A DNA stretch of 64,000 bases from NCBI RefSeq assembly GCF_020618775.1, contig NZ_JAESVB010000014.1, positions 1 through 64,000 on the forward strand. Reading direction: 5' to 3'. Source of the stretch: Acidisoma silvae (GTDB lineage: Bacteria > Pseudomonadota > Alphaproteobacteria > Acetobacterales > Acetobacteraceae). Positions within the stretch are counted from its first letter, which is position 1, and each line of letters starts with the position of its first letter. Shown one piece after another: positions 56,309 through 64,000 of the stretch. The position numbers and the translations under genes are program-made. A model generated the notes under the pieces. It did no database searches. It was not told the DNA's origin and worked only from the letters and a program-made list of their open reading frames with translations.

Positions 56309-57325
56309 ATGACCGCGAATATGCATCAATTGAAGGCAGAGGCTTGTCGGGACAGCGCGGAATTTCCGCCGTTTCTGGCCAATCATTTGCCGATGATCCT
56401 GGTGGCCTTGGATCACCTCGGTGCGTCCGAACGGCGACTGGCCGACTTCACCCGAACATACCACATGAATAACGGACTGGTATCCTGCCGGGCGGCGCAG
56501 ACGGCACTGACGTGTGAGACTTGGGCCTCCGCTCTGGGCGTGCGAGATCAGGAAGGCGCGCTGCGTCTGTTCTTCGTGGAGGAGGTGGCGCGGCTGGGTG
56601 GCGCGAGCGCGATCAGGGCCTATCTGCCGGCGCTGGCAGACGGTATCGCGGGCAGCGCCTTTCACCCGCTGATGCGGCTCGCCTATGCCGTGATGGAGAC
56701 GGATGAGGCAGAAATCGGCGTGGCGCTCGGCTATTGGGCCATGACCTATCTTCCGCTCGATCGCGGGCAGTCCGCTCCGGGCGTGACGGAGGATCCGGCG
56801 GCCGTTCTTGCCCTCGCCGCAGCGCTGCCGGGTCTGGCCGAAGCCGCGCCGGAAAGCGATCTGGTCTGGCATCACATGAGGGCGGTAGCGCGCATGCCGA
56901 GCTTTGCCGGTGTCGCGGACTGGCTGATCATCGGCCCGGATACGCTGGACCGCATGGCCGCCGGTGCGCTTGCTCTTTACGCGGAAACCATGAGTTTCGA
57001 GGCTTTGCATGCCCTGACCGGCTGTCATTGGCTGCGTCAGCTCTGCCCTGTCGTGCGTGACATGGCACCGCTGCTGCGCCATTTCTGGGTCGGTATTGCG
57101 GCGCTGATGCCGAAGATGGGTTTTCCCGCTATTCCGAGCGAACAGGCGCTGGCTGCCTGGCGTGCTCTGCCAGCCCCTGGTTGGGATGCCATCAGGCAGG
57201 CTGCCATCGCTTCGGATGACGAGCACGATATCAGCCTGTGTTTTTCGGCTTTCGCGGAATGGCGCCGCACGGGCGACGCCTTGTATCCTGTGGTAGCGGC
57301 GAAGCGAATGGGATTGATTGGATGA
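56309..57325 (+). CDS. Questin-oxidase-like protein (DUF4243 family)
   Basis: 338 residues. NHLPMILVALDHLGASERRL, GSAFHPLMRLAYAVMETDE, ALHALTGCHWLRQL and the C-terminal DEHDISLCFSAFAEWRRTGD are the His-rich landmarks of the questin oxidase/AflY-like family, known from fungal Baeyer-Villiger-type ring opening; the bacterial role is unknown. A second Met (MHQLKAEA) may be the start. Its stop overlaps the amidohydrolase start (ATGA), and the gene diverges from a sugar importer. Confidence 0.75.
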   Translation: MTANMHQLKAEACRDSAEFPPFLANHLPMILVALDHLGASERRLADFTRTYHMNNGLVSCRAAQTALTCETWASALGVRDQEGALRLFFVEEVARLGGASAIRAYLPALADGIAGSAFHPLMRLAYAVMETDEAEIGVALGYWAMTYLPLDRGQSAPGVTEDPAAVLALAAALPGLAEAAPESDLVWHHMRAVARMPSFAGVADWLIIGPDTLDRMAAGALALYAETMSFEALHALTGCHWLRQLCPVVRDMAPLLRHFWVGIAALMPKMGFPAIPSEQALAAWRALPAPGWDAIRQAAIASDDEHDISLCFSAFAEWRRTGDALYPVVAAKRMGLIG

Positions 57326-58497
57326 CGATGATCGGCAGGCTGACCAATGCACGTCTATCCGACGGCAGGCTGGTCGATATTCGGATCGCCGATGGGCGAA
57401 TTGCCGGGATTGGTCCGGTTTCGCCGGCTGATGGGGATGCGCCTTCGCTTAACCTGAAGGGCCAATTGGTCTTGCCCGGTTTTGTAGATGGGCATGTTCA
57501 TCTGGATAAGACGCTGCTCGGTCTACCTTTGCAGCCGCATCAGCCGGGTGCGAGCGTCGCGGAACGCATCGCTGCCGAAAAAGCGATCCTGAGCGCTTTG
57601 CCGGTGTCGGTGGAAAGCCGCGCGCGGGCGATGGTCGCGCAACTTTCCCGCCACGGCACCACGACCTTGCGCAGCCATGTGGATATCGATACCGACTGGG
57701 GTCTTTCCAATCTTCATGCCATCTTGCGCGTGCGGGAGGCCGTGCGCGATGTCATGGATATCCAGATCGTCGCTTTTCCGCAAAACGGCATTATCCGTGA
57801 CCCCGGTACGGCTGCGCTGCTGGATGCAGCCGTGGCGGAAGGGGCCGATCTGATCGGTGGTCTGGACCCGGCTGGGATTGACGGTGACATTAACGGCCAT
57901 CTCGATGTCGTTTTTGGTATCGCCGAACGGCGGGGTGTCGGCATCGACATCCATCTGCATGACGGCGGCGCACTCGGTTGTTTCGAGTTGCGGGATATCG
58001 CGGCGCGTACGATCGCGGCCGGGCTGCAGGGGCGGGTCGCGGTCGCTCATGCTTTCGCGCTCGGCTCGAATGACGAGACGGACGTGGCCGTGACGGCTGA
58101 GGCCCTGGCGCGGGCCGAGGTTGCGATCATGACCAATGAGCCGGGTCCGGTGCCGATGCCGCCCGTCATGCGGCTGCTTGCGGCGGGGGTGACGGTCTTC
58201 GCGGGCTGCGACAATATTCGCGATGCCTGGTCGCCTTACGGCAATGGCGATTTGCTCGAGCGTGCGATGCTGATCGGCTACCGCCAGGGCATGATGACGG
58301 ACGCGGCATTGCAGGAGGCTTTCGCCTTGGCGACGACGGCGCCAGCCAAGGTTCTGGGCCTTGGGGCCAATTACGGGCTGGCGGTCGGTGCCTGGGCCGA
58401 TCTCGTCGCCATGCAGGCGGGTTCGGTCGCGGAAGCGCTGTTGACGCGTCCGCCCGGACGCGTGGTCATCAAGCGCGGCCGTGTCGTGAGCGCGTGA
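57322..58497 (+). CDS. Cytosine-deaminase-like amidohydrolase (CodA/AtzC group)
   Basis: 391 residues from ATG 57322, coupled to the upstream gene; the frame is open earlier but reads as shadow. Motifs: GFVDGHVHLDKTLLG (H-x-H-x-D-K), LRSHVDIDTDWGL, GIDIHLHDGG, AVAHAFALG, and FAGCDNIRDAWSPYGNGD. The Asp in AGCDNIRD is the catalytic one in this group. Deaminates or hydrolyses a cytosine-, creatinine- or isopropylammelide-like ring. Its stop overlaps the HD hydrolase start. Confidence 0.87.
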   Translation: MTMIGRLTNARLSDGRLVDIRIADGRIAGIGPVSPADGDAPSLNLKGQLVLPGFVDGHVHLDKTLLGLPLQPHQPGASVAERIAAEKAILSALPVSVESRARAMVAQLSRHGTTTLRSHVDIDTDWGLSNLHAILRVREAVRDVMDIQIVAFPQNGIIRDPGTAALLDAAVAEGADLIGGLDPAGIDGDINGHLDVVFGIAERRGVGIDIHLHDGGALGCFELRDIAARTIAAGLQGRVAVAHAFALGSNDETDVAVTAEALARAEVAIMTNEPGPVPMPPVMRLLAAGVTVFAGCDNIRDAWSPYGNGDLLERAMLIGYRQGMMTDAALQEAFALATTAPAKVLGLGANYGLAVGAWADLVAMQAGSVAEALLTRPPGRVVIKRGRVVSA

Positions 58498-59177
58498 TGC
58501 CTGGCTCTGTGACGATGGCATCCAAGCGCGCCTGGGTACTTTTGCCCTCCGGCAACCGTTTGAACCTTTTGGCTCCGGACCCAATGGCATGGACCGATCG
58601 TGATCTGGCCGTCGGTCTGTCGCGGACCTATCGATGGGCTGGCTATTCCGCCTGGCTGCATCCGCTTTCGGTGGCGCAGCATAGTCTCACCGTGCTCGCT
58701 TTGCGCCGGCAGGCATCCGCCGCTGCACTGACCGCAGCAGAGGCGCGGCGTGAACTTTTGCATGACGCGACCGAAGCCTTGTTGGGTGGTTACGATCCCA
58801 TCACGCCGATCAAGCCCTTTCTGGGCCAAGGCTATCATGACCTTGTCACCCTCCATCAGCAGGCTGTCGACGCGCGCTATGAATTGGCGGCCTGGGATGA
58901 TGCGTCCTACCGCGCCCACAAGATGGCAGATCATAGCGCGGCCGCCAGCGAAGCGCTCCATGTTGTCGGCTGGTCACGCGCGGCTATCCGGGATGATCTT
59001 GCCATTGCAGCGGAGCCATTGCGCGATGACCCGCTCGCGCGACCGGCAGCCTGTGCACCTTGGGAGCCATGGCCTGCGGCCTACGCGGCCGAGCGGTTCC
59101 TCGACATGCTCGACAGCCTGTCACAGGATCTAGCTATGGTGAATGACCCTAACCAGAATCCCACCGCAATAGCATGA
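58497..59177 (+). CDS. HD-domain phosphohydrolase, YfbR-like
   Basis: 226 residues from ATG 58497 (GTG 58494 possible). HD-family metal motif: His in LSVAQHSLTVL, HD in RELLHDATEALLG, later Asp in HKMADHSAA. The segment GGYDPITPIKPFLG matches the GD..P.K element of 5'-deoxynucleotidase/YfbR-like phosphohydrolases. Probably acts on a nucleotide, which fits the cytosine-deaminase-like gene beside it. Third gene of the coupled trio; a hairpin follows at 59189. Confidence 0.82.
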   Translation: MPGSVTMASKRAWVLLPSGNRLNLLAPDPMAWTDRDLAVGLSRTYRWAGYSAWLHPLSVAQHSLTVLALRRQASAAALTAAEARRELLHDATEALLGGYDPITPIKPFLGQGYHDLVTLHQQAVDARYELAAWDDASYRAHKMADHSAAASEALHVVGWSRAAIRDDLAIAAEPLRDDPLARPAACAPWEPWPAAYAAERFLDMLDSLSQDLAMVNDPNQNPTAIA

Positions 59178-59188
59178 TATAAAACGGA

Positions 59189-59214
59189 CCTATAGTTGCA
59201 AACGCAACTATAGG
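59189..59214. terminator. Hairpin after the HD hydrolase gene
   Basis: An 11-base perfect stem (59189-59199 with 59204-59214) around AAAC, 12 bases after the stop codon. No T-run follows, so termination strength is uncertain. Confidence 0.55.
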
Positions 59215-59455
59215 CGGCTCAGGCGTCCCAGGTCTGCACCATCATGGTCTGACGAAGCCGTGGCTTGCGCGTCGTTTCTATACAAACGATGCGCAAGGGG
59301 AGCCGCTTATAAGCCGTTATGCTGCTTTGTGCAGTTTTGCGATTGACTCTGCGGCTTTTGACGGCAAATCTCGCTTTATAAGAAGAGACGGCCAAGAGGC
59401 CGCAAAGACCGCTGGAAGGCGGAGGGTGGAGAATAGTGCCAACCTTATCGTTCAA

Positions 59456-59512
59456 AGCGCCGCATCAGGTCTGGACCGCGCCATCGGTCCGGTTCAGGTC
59501 TGATGCGGCGCT
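59456..59512 (+). promoter_or_regulatory. Nested hairpin in the leader of the polyol importer, possible attenuator
   Basis: Outer stem of 13 perfect pairs (59456-59468 with 59500-59512) encloses an inner hairpin GGACCG/CGGTCC (59473-59478, 59485-59490); CAGGTCTG occurs twice inside, allowing alternative pairings. CGTTTTC follows directly, like a terminator tail. It ends 54 bases before the ATG of the binding-protein gene. Confidence 0.5.
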
Positions 59513-59566
59513 CGTTTTCGGCGCCGAGACGACTGTTCCAAATCAAAAAAAGAAACAGGGAACACC

Positions 59567-60895
59567 ATGAAGACGCATATTCTGCTCGGTCTTGCCTCTG
59601 CCTTGCTCCTTCCCGGCCTCGGCATGCTCGCCCCACAGGCCGATGCCGCCACCACCTTGACCATCGCGACCGTCAACAATCCCGACATGATCGTGATGCA
59701 GCGCCTATCTGCCAAGTTTGAGGCGACGCATCCGGACATCAAGCTTAACTGGATCACGCTGGAAGAGAATGTTCTGCGCCAGCGCGTGACGACCGATATC
59801 GCGACCCATGCTGGCGGCATGGATATCGTCACCGTCGGCGTTTACGAAGTGCCGCTATGGGCCAAGCGCGGCTGGCTGACACCCTTCACGAATATTCCTG
59901 CGTCCTATGACGTCGATGACATCCTAAAGCCGGTGCTGTCCGGCCTGTCTTATGACGGCAAGCCCTTTGCCTTGCCCTTCTATGCCGAAAGCCAGATGAC
60001 CTATTACCGCACGGATCTGGCACAGAAGGCGGGCGTCACTGTCCCCGCAGAGCCGACCTGGCCACAACTGGCTGCAATCGCCGACAAGCTGAATGACCCG
60101 AAGAACGGCATCTATGGCATCTGCCTGCGCGGCAAAGCCGGCTGGGGCGAGAATATGGGCCAGATCGGCCCGGTGGTGAACGGTTTCGGCGGCCGCTGGT
60201 TCGACCTGAAATGGCAGCCGCAGCTCACCAGCCAGCCTTGGGAAGACGGCGTGAAATTCTATGTCGATCTGCTGCGCAAGGACGGGCCGCCCGGCGCGGT
60301 ATCCAATGGCTATAACGAGACTTTGGCGCTGTTCGCCGCCGGCCATTGCGCCATGTGGGTGGATGCGACCGTCTCGGCCGGCTTCCTGGCCAATCCGAAG
60401 CAAAGCACCGTCGTGGGCAAGGTCGGCTATGCCGCGCCCCCTTATACGACGACGAAAATCGGCTCGCATTATCTCTGGGCCTGGTCGCTGGCTGTGCCTT
60501 CAACCTCTCATAACGCCGCTGCCGCGCAGGAATTCATCACCTGGGCGACGTCGAAGGATTACATCAAGCTGGTGGCGGACGATCAGGGCTGGGCCAGCGT
60601 GCCGCCGGGTACCCGTACCTCCACCTATCAGTCGCCGGATTATCAGAAGGCCGCACCCTTCGCGCCGATCGTGCTGAACGCCATCGACAGCGCCGATCCG
60701 CACCATCCGTCGATCCTGCCTGTGCCTTATACCGGCATCCAATATGTCGGCATCCCGGAATTCCAGGGTATCGGGACGTCGGTTGGTCAGCAGATCGCTG
60801 CCGCCATTGCCGGCCAGAAGACTGTGAAGGCTGCGCTGGCAGAGTCGCAGAGCGAGACCGCGCGGGTGATGCGGCGGGCCGGCTACCTGCAATGA
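59567..60895 (+). CDS. smoE: Polyol (sorbitol/mannitol) ABC transporter substrate-binding protein
   Basis: 442 residues. Signal peptide LLGLASALLLPGLGMLAPQADA. The segments TVNNPDMIVMQRLSAKFE, LNWITLEENVLRQRVTTDI and VGVYEVPLWAKRGWLTPF are the hallmark of SmoE/MtlE-type receptors, with AWSLAVPSTSHN and GTSVGQQIAAAIAGQKT near the C-terminus. RBS AGGG before ATG. Its stop overlaps the permease start. The downstream SDR genes support a polyol ligand. Confidence 0.88.
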   Translation: MKTHILLGLASALLLPGLGMLAPQADAATTLTIATVNNPDMIVMQRLSAKFEATHPDIKLNWITLEENVLRQRVTTDIATHAGGMDIVTVGVYEVPLWAKRGWLTPFTNIPASYDVDDILKPVLSGLSYDGKPFALPFYAESQMTYYRTDLAQKAGVTVPAEPTWPQLAAIADKLNDPKNGIYGICLRGKAGWGENMGQIGPVVNGFGGRWFDLKWQPQLTSQPWEDGVKFYVDLLRKDGPPGAVSNGYNETLALFAAGHCAMWVDATVSAGFLANPKQSTVVGKVGYAAPPYTTTKIGSHYLWAWSLAVPSTSHNAAAAQEFITWATSKDYIKLVADDQGWASVPPGTRTSTYQSPDYQKAAPFAPIVLNAIDSADPHHPSILPVPYTGIQYVGIPEFQGIGTSVGQQIAAAIAGQKTVKAALAESQSETARVMRRAGYLQ

Positions 60896-61836
60896 GGCAG
60901 AGCGTCGATACGGCAAGCCTGAAGCCATTGACCGTGCCGATGCCGACAACCGAGAAACCGCGGGGCCTGTTGCCTCGCGGCGCCAGGCGGATGGCCATGC
61001 TGTGCCAGGCGCCATCCGTCATCCTGCTGCTGCTTTGGATGATCGTGCCGCTGGTGATGACAGTCTGGTTCTCGCTGCTGCACTACAATCTCATGGACGA
61101 AGGGCGTCAGTTCATCGGTGTGATGAACTACGTCTATCTCTTTACCGACCCGTCGCTGACGGACGCTCTGCTCAATACGCTGGTTCTTGTTGTGGGCGTG
61201 CTGCTGGCAAGCGTCGTGCTGGGCACATTGATCGCGCTTCTGATGAACCAGCCGATGCATGGACGCCCCGTGGTGCGTTTGTTGGTGATTGCCCCGTTTT
61301 TCGTCATGCCGACCGTCAGCGCGCTGATCTGGAAGAACATGCTGATGAATCCCGTCAGCGGTCTGTTCGCCTGGGTCGCGCATCTGTTCGGCTTTCCGGG
61401 TTTCGACTGGTTCGCCAACGCGCCATTGCTTTCCGTCGGCATTATCGTCGCCTGGCAATGGGTGCCTTTCGCCGCGCTTATTCTGCTGACGGCGCTGCAG
61501 TCGATGGACCGCGAGCAGTTGGAAGCCGCTGCCTTGGATGGGGCCAGGCCGCTGGTTCTGTTCCGCCGCATTATTGCGCCGCATCTGGCGCGGCCGGTGA
61601 CGGTTGTGATCCTGATCGAGACGATGTTCCTGCTCTCAGTCTTTGCCGAAATCCTGGTGACGACCGGCGGCGGCCCAGGTGACGACACGACCAACCTGCC
61701 TTACTTGATCTACAAGACGGCGCTGCTGGATTACGATATCGGCGGGGCTTCTGCCGGTGGCCTTCTTGCCGTCGTGCTCGCCAATCTCGTCTCGATCTTT
61801 CTGGTACGCACCGTGGCAAAGAGTCTGGACCGATGA
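60892..61836 (+). CDS. smoF: Polyol ABC transporter permease, MalF type
   Basis: 314 residues with six membrane helices. LWMIVPLVMTVWFSLLHYNLMD, FIGVMNYVYLFTDPSLTDALLNTLVLV, and EAA loop QLEAAALDGARPLVLFRRIIAPHLA, followed by EILVTTGGGPGDDTTNLPYLIY. Overlaps both neighbours by 4 bases. Confidence 0.88.
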   Translation: MRQSVDTASLKPLTVPMPTTEKPRGLLPRGARRMAMLCQAPSVILLLLWMIVPLVMTVWFSLLHYNLMDEGRQFIGVMNYVYLFTDPSLTDALLNTLVLVVGVLLASVVLGTLIALLMNQPMHGRPVVRLLVIAPFFVMPTVSALIWKNMLMNPVSGLFAWVAHLFGFPGFDWFANAPLLSVGIIVAWQWVPFAALILLTALQSMDREQLEAAALDGARPLVLFRRIIAPHLARPVTVVILIETMFLLSVFAEILVTTGGGPGDDTTNLPYLIYKTALLDYDIGGASAGGLLAVVLANLVSIFLVRTVAKSLDR

Positions 61837-62666
61837 GCAAAGCCAGCCAGCAACGCGCCATGCGCAAACTCGTCTTTACCCTGATCGGCTGGGTTGTCGG
61901 GTTGCTGATGGCCTTTCCCATTCTGTGGATGGCGCTGACCGCCTTCAAGACCGAGCGTCAGGCCGTGGAAACGCCGCCAGCGCTGTTTTTCCATCCGACG
62001 CTGGAGAGTTTTGCGACGGTCTTGGCGACCACAAATTATCTGCGCTTTGTCTTTAATAGCGTCGCCATTGCCGGCGGGGCGACTCTGCTGTCTGTCGCGC
62101 TCGCTTTGCCCTGTGCCTATGCCATGGCCTTTCACCCCAGTCCGCGTACCAAAGGCATTCTGATGTGGATGCTGTCGACAAAGATGATGCCGGCGGTCGG
62201 CGTTCTGGTGCCGATCTATCTTCTGTTTCGTAATCTGCATCTGCTCGATACGCGCACCGGCATGATCGGCATTTACACGTTGATGAACCTGCCGATTGTC
62301 ATCTGGATGCTCTATTCCTTCTTTCGTGATGTGCCTCACGATATTGTGGAAGCCGGGCTTTTGGACGGCGCCAATACCCGGCAGCAGATCCTGCGGCTTC
62401 TGCTGCCGCTGACGGCCCCGGGCGTGGCCGCCACCATTCTGCTGAATCTAGTGCTGTGCTGGAACGAGGCGTTCTGGAGCATCAATCTAACGGCCACCAA
62501 TGCCGCCCCGCTGACGGCCTTTATCGCGACCTTCTCGAGTCCCGAAGGGTTGTTCTGGGCAAAGCTGTCCGCCGCCTCGCTGCTGGCGGTCGCCCCCATC
62601 ATGGTAGTAGGGTTGGCCACGCAACGCCATCTGGTCAGCGGGCTGACCTTCGGTGCCGTCAAATAA
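61833..62666 (+). CDS. smoG: Polyol ABC transporter permease, MalG type
   Basis: 277 residues. PILWMALTAFKTERQAVETPPALFFHPTLESF, MLSTKMMPAVGVLVPIYLLFRNLHLLDT and EAA loop IVEAGLLDGANTRQQILRLLLPL match SmoG/MtlG-type permeases. The SmoK-type ATPase that usually follows is absent here; an SDR gene comes 37 bases later instead. Confidence 0.88.
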   Translation: MSKASQQRAMRKLVFTLIGWVVGLLMAFPILWMALTAFKTERQAVETPPALFFHPTLESFATVLATTNYLRFVFNSVAIAGGATLLSVALALPCAYAMAFHPSPRTKGILMWMLSTKMMPAVGVLVPIYLLFRNLHLLDTRTGMIGIYTLMNLPIVIWMLYSFFRDVPHDIVEAGLLDGANTRQQILRLLLPLTAPGVAATILLNLVLCWNEAFWSINLTATNAAPLTAFIATFSSPEGLFWAKLSAASLLAVAPIMVVGLATQRHLVSGLTFGAVK

Positions 62667-62703
62667 AACCCGCTCGTCAAACGAGAAACGCTGAGAGACG
62701 CTG

Positions 62704-63474
62704 ATGTATCGTGAAAAATATGACCTTTCCGGCAAAACGGCTTTCGTCACCGGCGGCGGCCGTGGCATTGGCCTCGCTTCCGCCATGGCGCTGGCTGAAT
62801 GCGGTGCCAAGCCCATCATCGCGGACCGTGATCCGGCGGTGTTGGAGGAGGGACTGGCCGCGCTCAAAAAGCTTTACCCCAATGCCGAGGGCATTCAGCT
62901 TGATGTCACCCATTCCGACGAGGTGACGGCGGCCGCCGACCGCTTCAACCGCGATGGCGGCGTCGATATCCTGGTCGCCAATGCCGGCATCGCCTGGCCC
63001 GACACGCCGGGCGAGGAAATGGGCGACGATGTCTGGCTGAAGATGATCGATATCAATCTGAACGGCTGCTACTGGAGTTGCCGGGCCTTCGGCCGCCATA
63101 TGCTTCAGCGCGGTGCGGGCAGTATCGTCACCGTCGGCTCCATGTCCGGCGTCATTTCCAATCGCCCCCAACGGCAGGTGCATTACAATGCAGCCAAGGC
63201 CGCGGTGCATCACATGACGCGCTCGCTGGCCGGCGAATGGGCCGAGCGCGGCGTGCGGGTGAATTGCGTCGCGCCCACCTATGTCGACACAGCCATGTCC
63301 GGAAAAGGGCTGCGGATTCCTGAACTCTCCAAGATATGGCTGGACAACACGCCTGCGCACCGTGCGGTGACGGCCGAGGAGATCGCCTCCGTCATCCTGT
63401 TTCTATCGTCTGATGCTTCCAGCGCATTGATGGGGTCGATCGTTTTGGCCGATGTCGGCTATACGATCTGGTGA
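62704..63474 (+). CDS. SDR dehydrogenase, probably polyol dehydrogenase
   Basis: 256 residues. TGGGRGIG cofactor motif, IADRD after strand two (NAD preference), VANAGIA, catalytic Ser in VGSMSG and Y-x3-K in HYNAAKAA. The overall pattern is like sorbitol/arabinitol/threitol dehydrogenases. Placed right behind the polyol importer, it should oxidise the imported polyol to a ketose. Confidence 0.88.
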   Translation: MYREKYDLSGKTAFVTGGGRGIGLASAMALAECGAKPIIADRDPAVLEEGLAALKKLYPNAEGIQLDVTHSDEVTAAADRFNRDGGVDILVANAGIAWPDTPGEEMGDDVWLKMIDINLNGCYWSCRAFGRHMLQRGAGSIVTVGSMSGVISNRPQRQVHYNAAKAAVHHMTRSLAGEWAERGVRVNCVAPTYVDTAMSGKGLRIPELSKIWLDNTPAHRAVTAEEIASVILFLSSDASSALMGSIVLADVGYTIW

Positions 63475-63508
63475 CCGGTCATCATCACGGACAGGGTTAA
63501 AAACAAAA

Positions 63509-64000
63509 ATGGATAATCCGATGACGCATTCACCCAGCTTCAGTGTCGCCGGCAAGACCGTGCTCATCACCGGTGGCACTGGCGGTATCGGCGGTGCCTT
63601 TGCGGATGCCTTCCAGGCGCATGGCGCCTCTGTTATCGTCGCCGATCTACGCCCGCCAGCAGACCCGCAACCGGGCCGGCAGTATGAAACCCTCGATGTC
63701 TGCGACACGAAAGCGGTTGAGGCTTTGGCGGCGCGGACGAAGCGGCTGGACGTGCTGATCCATTGCGCCGGATGCCTGGCGCGGTGGGAGGAATACAAGG
63801 CTGATATCTTCGCTGAAATCGTCGATATCCATTTGGTCGCGACCATGCGGCTGGCTTCGGCCTTTCGCCCGCAATTGAAAGAGACGAAAGGCTGCCTGAT
63901 CAATATTGCGTCCATGTACGGCTATTTCGGCGCGGCCCATGCGCCAGCCTATTCGGCGGCCAAGACCGGCGTTATCGGACTGACGAAGTCCCTGGCTCTG
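63509..64000 (+). CDS. SDR dehydrogenase (3' end outside window)
   Basis: 164 codons visible from the ATG at 63509; no stop before the edge. TGGTGGIG cofactor motif, VADLRPP after strand two, IHCAGC in place of NNAG, catalytic Ser in INIASMYG and Y-x3-K in AYSAAKTG. A second Met (MTHSPS) four codons in could be used. It is 34 bases after the previous SDR and likely in the same operon. Confidence 0.85.
   Translation, partial: MDNPMTHSPSFSVAGKTVLITGGTGGIGGAFADAFQAHGASVIVADLRPPADPQPGRQYETLDVCDTKAVEALAARTKRLDVLIHCAGCLARWEEYKADIFAEIVDIHLVATMRLASAFRPQLKETKGCLINIASMYGYFGAAHAPAYSAAKTGVIGLTKSLAL

Larger units (their letters stand above)
59178..59566 (+). other. Intergenic region with two hairpins, leader of polyol importer
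   Basis: 389 bases. An 11-base hairpin at 59189-59214 ends the preceding trio. A nested hairpin at 59456-59512 lies just before the SmoE-type gene. A minus-strand open frame at 59219-59455 has no recognisable content and is not called. The promoter for the polyol operon should lie between about 59280 and 59400. Confidence 0.5.

Noticed and set aside
59219-59455. 78-residue minus-strand open frame in the gap before the polyol importer
   Set aside because: No RBS, no similarity I recognise, and it ends against the structured leader; kept as noncoding.

Overview
The window is GC-rich, densely packed bacterial DNA with frequent 1-4 base start/stop overlaps. The gene families (SmoEFG-type polyol uptake, HcnABC-type oxidases, many Dpp-type and amino-acid ABC importers, GntR regulators) fit a metabolically versatile alphaproteobacterium. 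I cannot fix the genus. I see no rRNA, tRNA, phage genes, insertion sequences or CRISPR array. It reads as a catabolic/transport region with a surface-protein locus at its left edge. Starts were adjusted by ribosome-binding site where possible; families were assigned by reading the translations, without database searches.

Left edge (1-4.6 kb): a minus-strand collagen-like gene made of Gly-X-Thr triplets runs off the window. It diverges from a 1002-residue multi-domain glycosyltransferase whose middle part resembles animal collagen galactosyltransferase (COLGALT/GLT25D).

4.8-15.4 kb, 29.9-36.4 kb and 38.7-45.3 kb: three separate modules, each with a family-5 solute-binding protein, two Dpp-type permeases, a double-ATPase subunit and at least one NtaA/SnaA/DszA-type FMN-dependent monooxygenase (four in all). 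This is the layout of the EDTA/NTA uptake-and-oxidation loci. The first module also has two HutC-type GntR regulators and a phytanoyl-CoA-dioxygenase-like enzyme. Between the second and third lie an aldo/keto reductase and a cupin with the active-site spacing of DMSP lyase DddQ.

15.6-29.9 kb: a glycerol-3-phosphate-dehydrogenase-like FAD enzyme with a BFD iron-sulfur tail, a second FAD oxidoreductase and a carbohydrate kinase; then an amino-acid ABC importer divergent from an operon for a three-subunit HcnABC/opine-oxidase-like dehydrogenase, a DHDPS-family enzyme, a GntR/FCD regulator and a hydantoinase, followed by lhgO.

45.3-53 kb: a ribose-type sugar ABC importer, a zinc alcohol dehydrogenase, a metallo-beta-lactamase-fold hydrolase and an SDR, which could together oxidise a sugar and open its lactone. 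53.2-64 kb: a family-1 sugar importer without an ATPase, divergent from a coupled trio (questin-oxidase-like, cytosine-deaminase-like, HD hydrolase); then a SmoEFG-like polyol importer, also without an ATPase, with two SDR polyol dehydrogenases, the last cut by the window edge.
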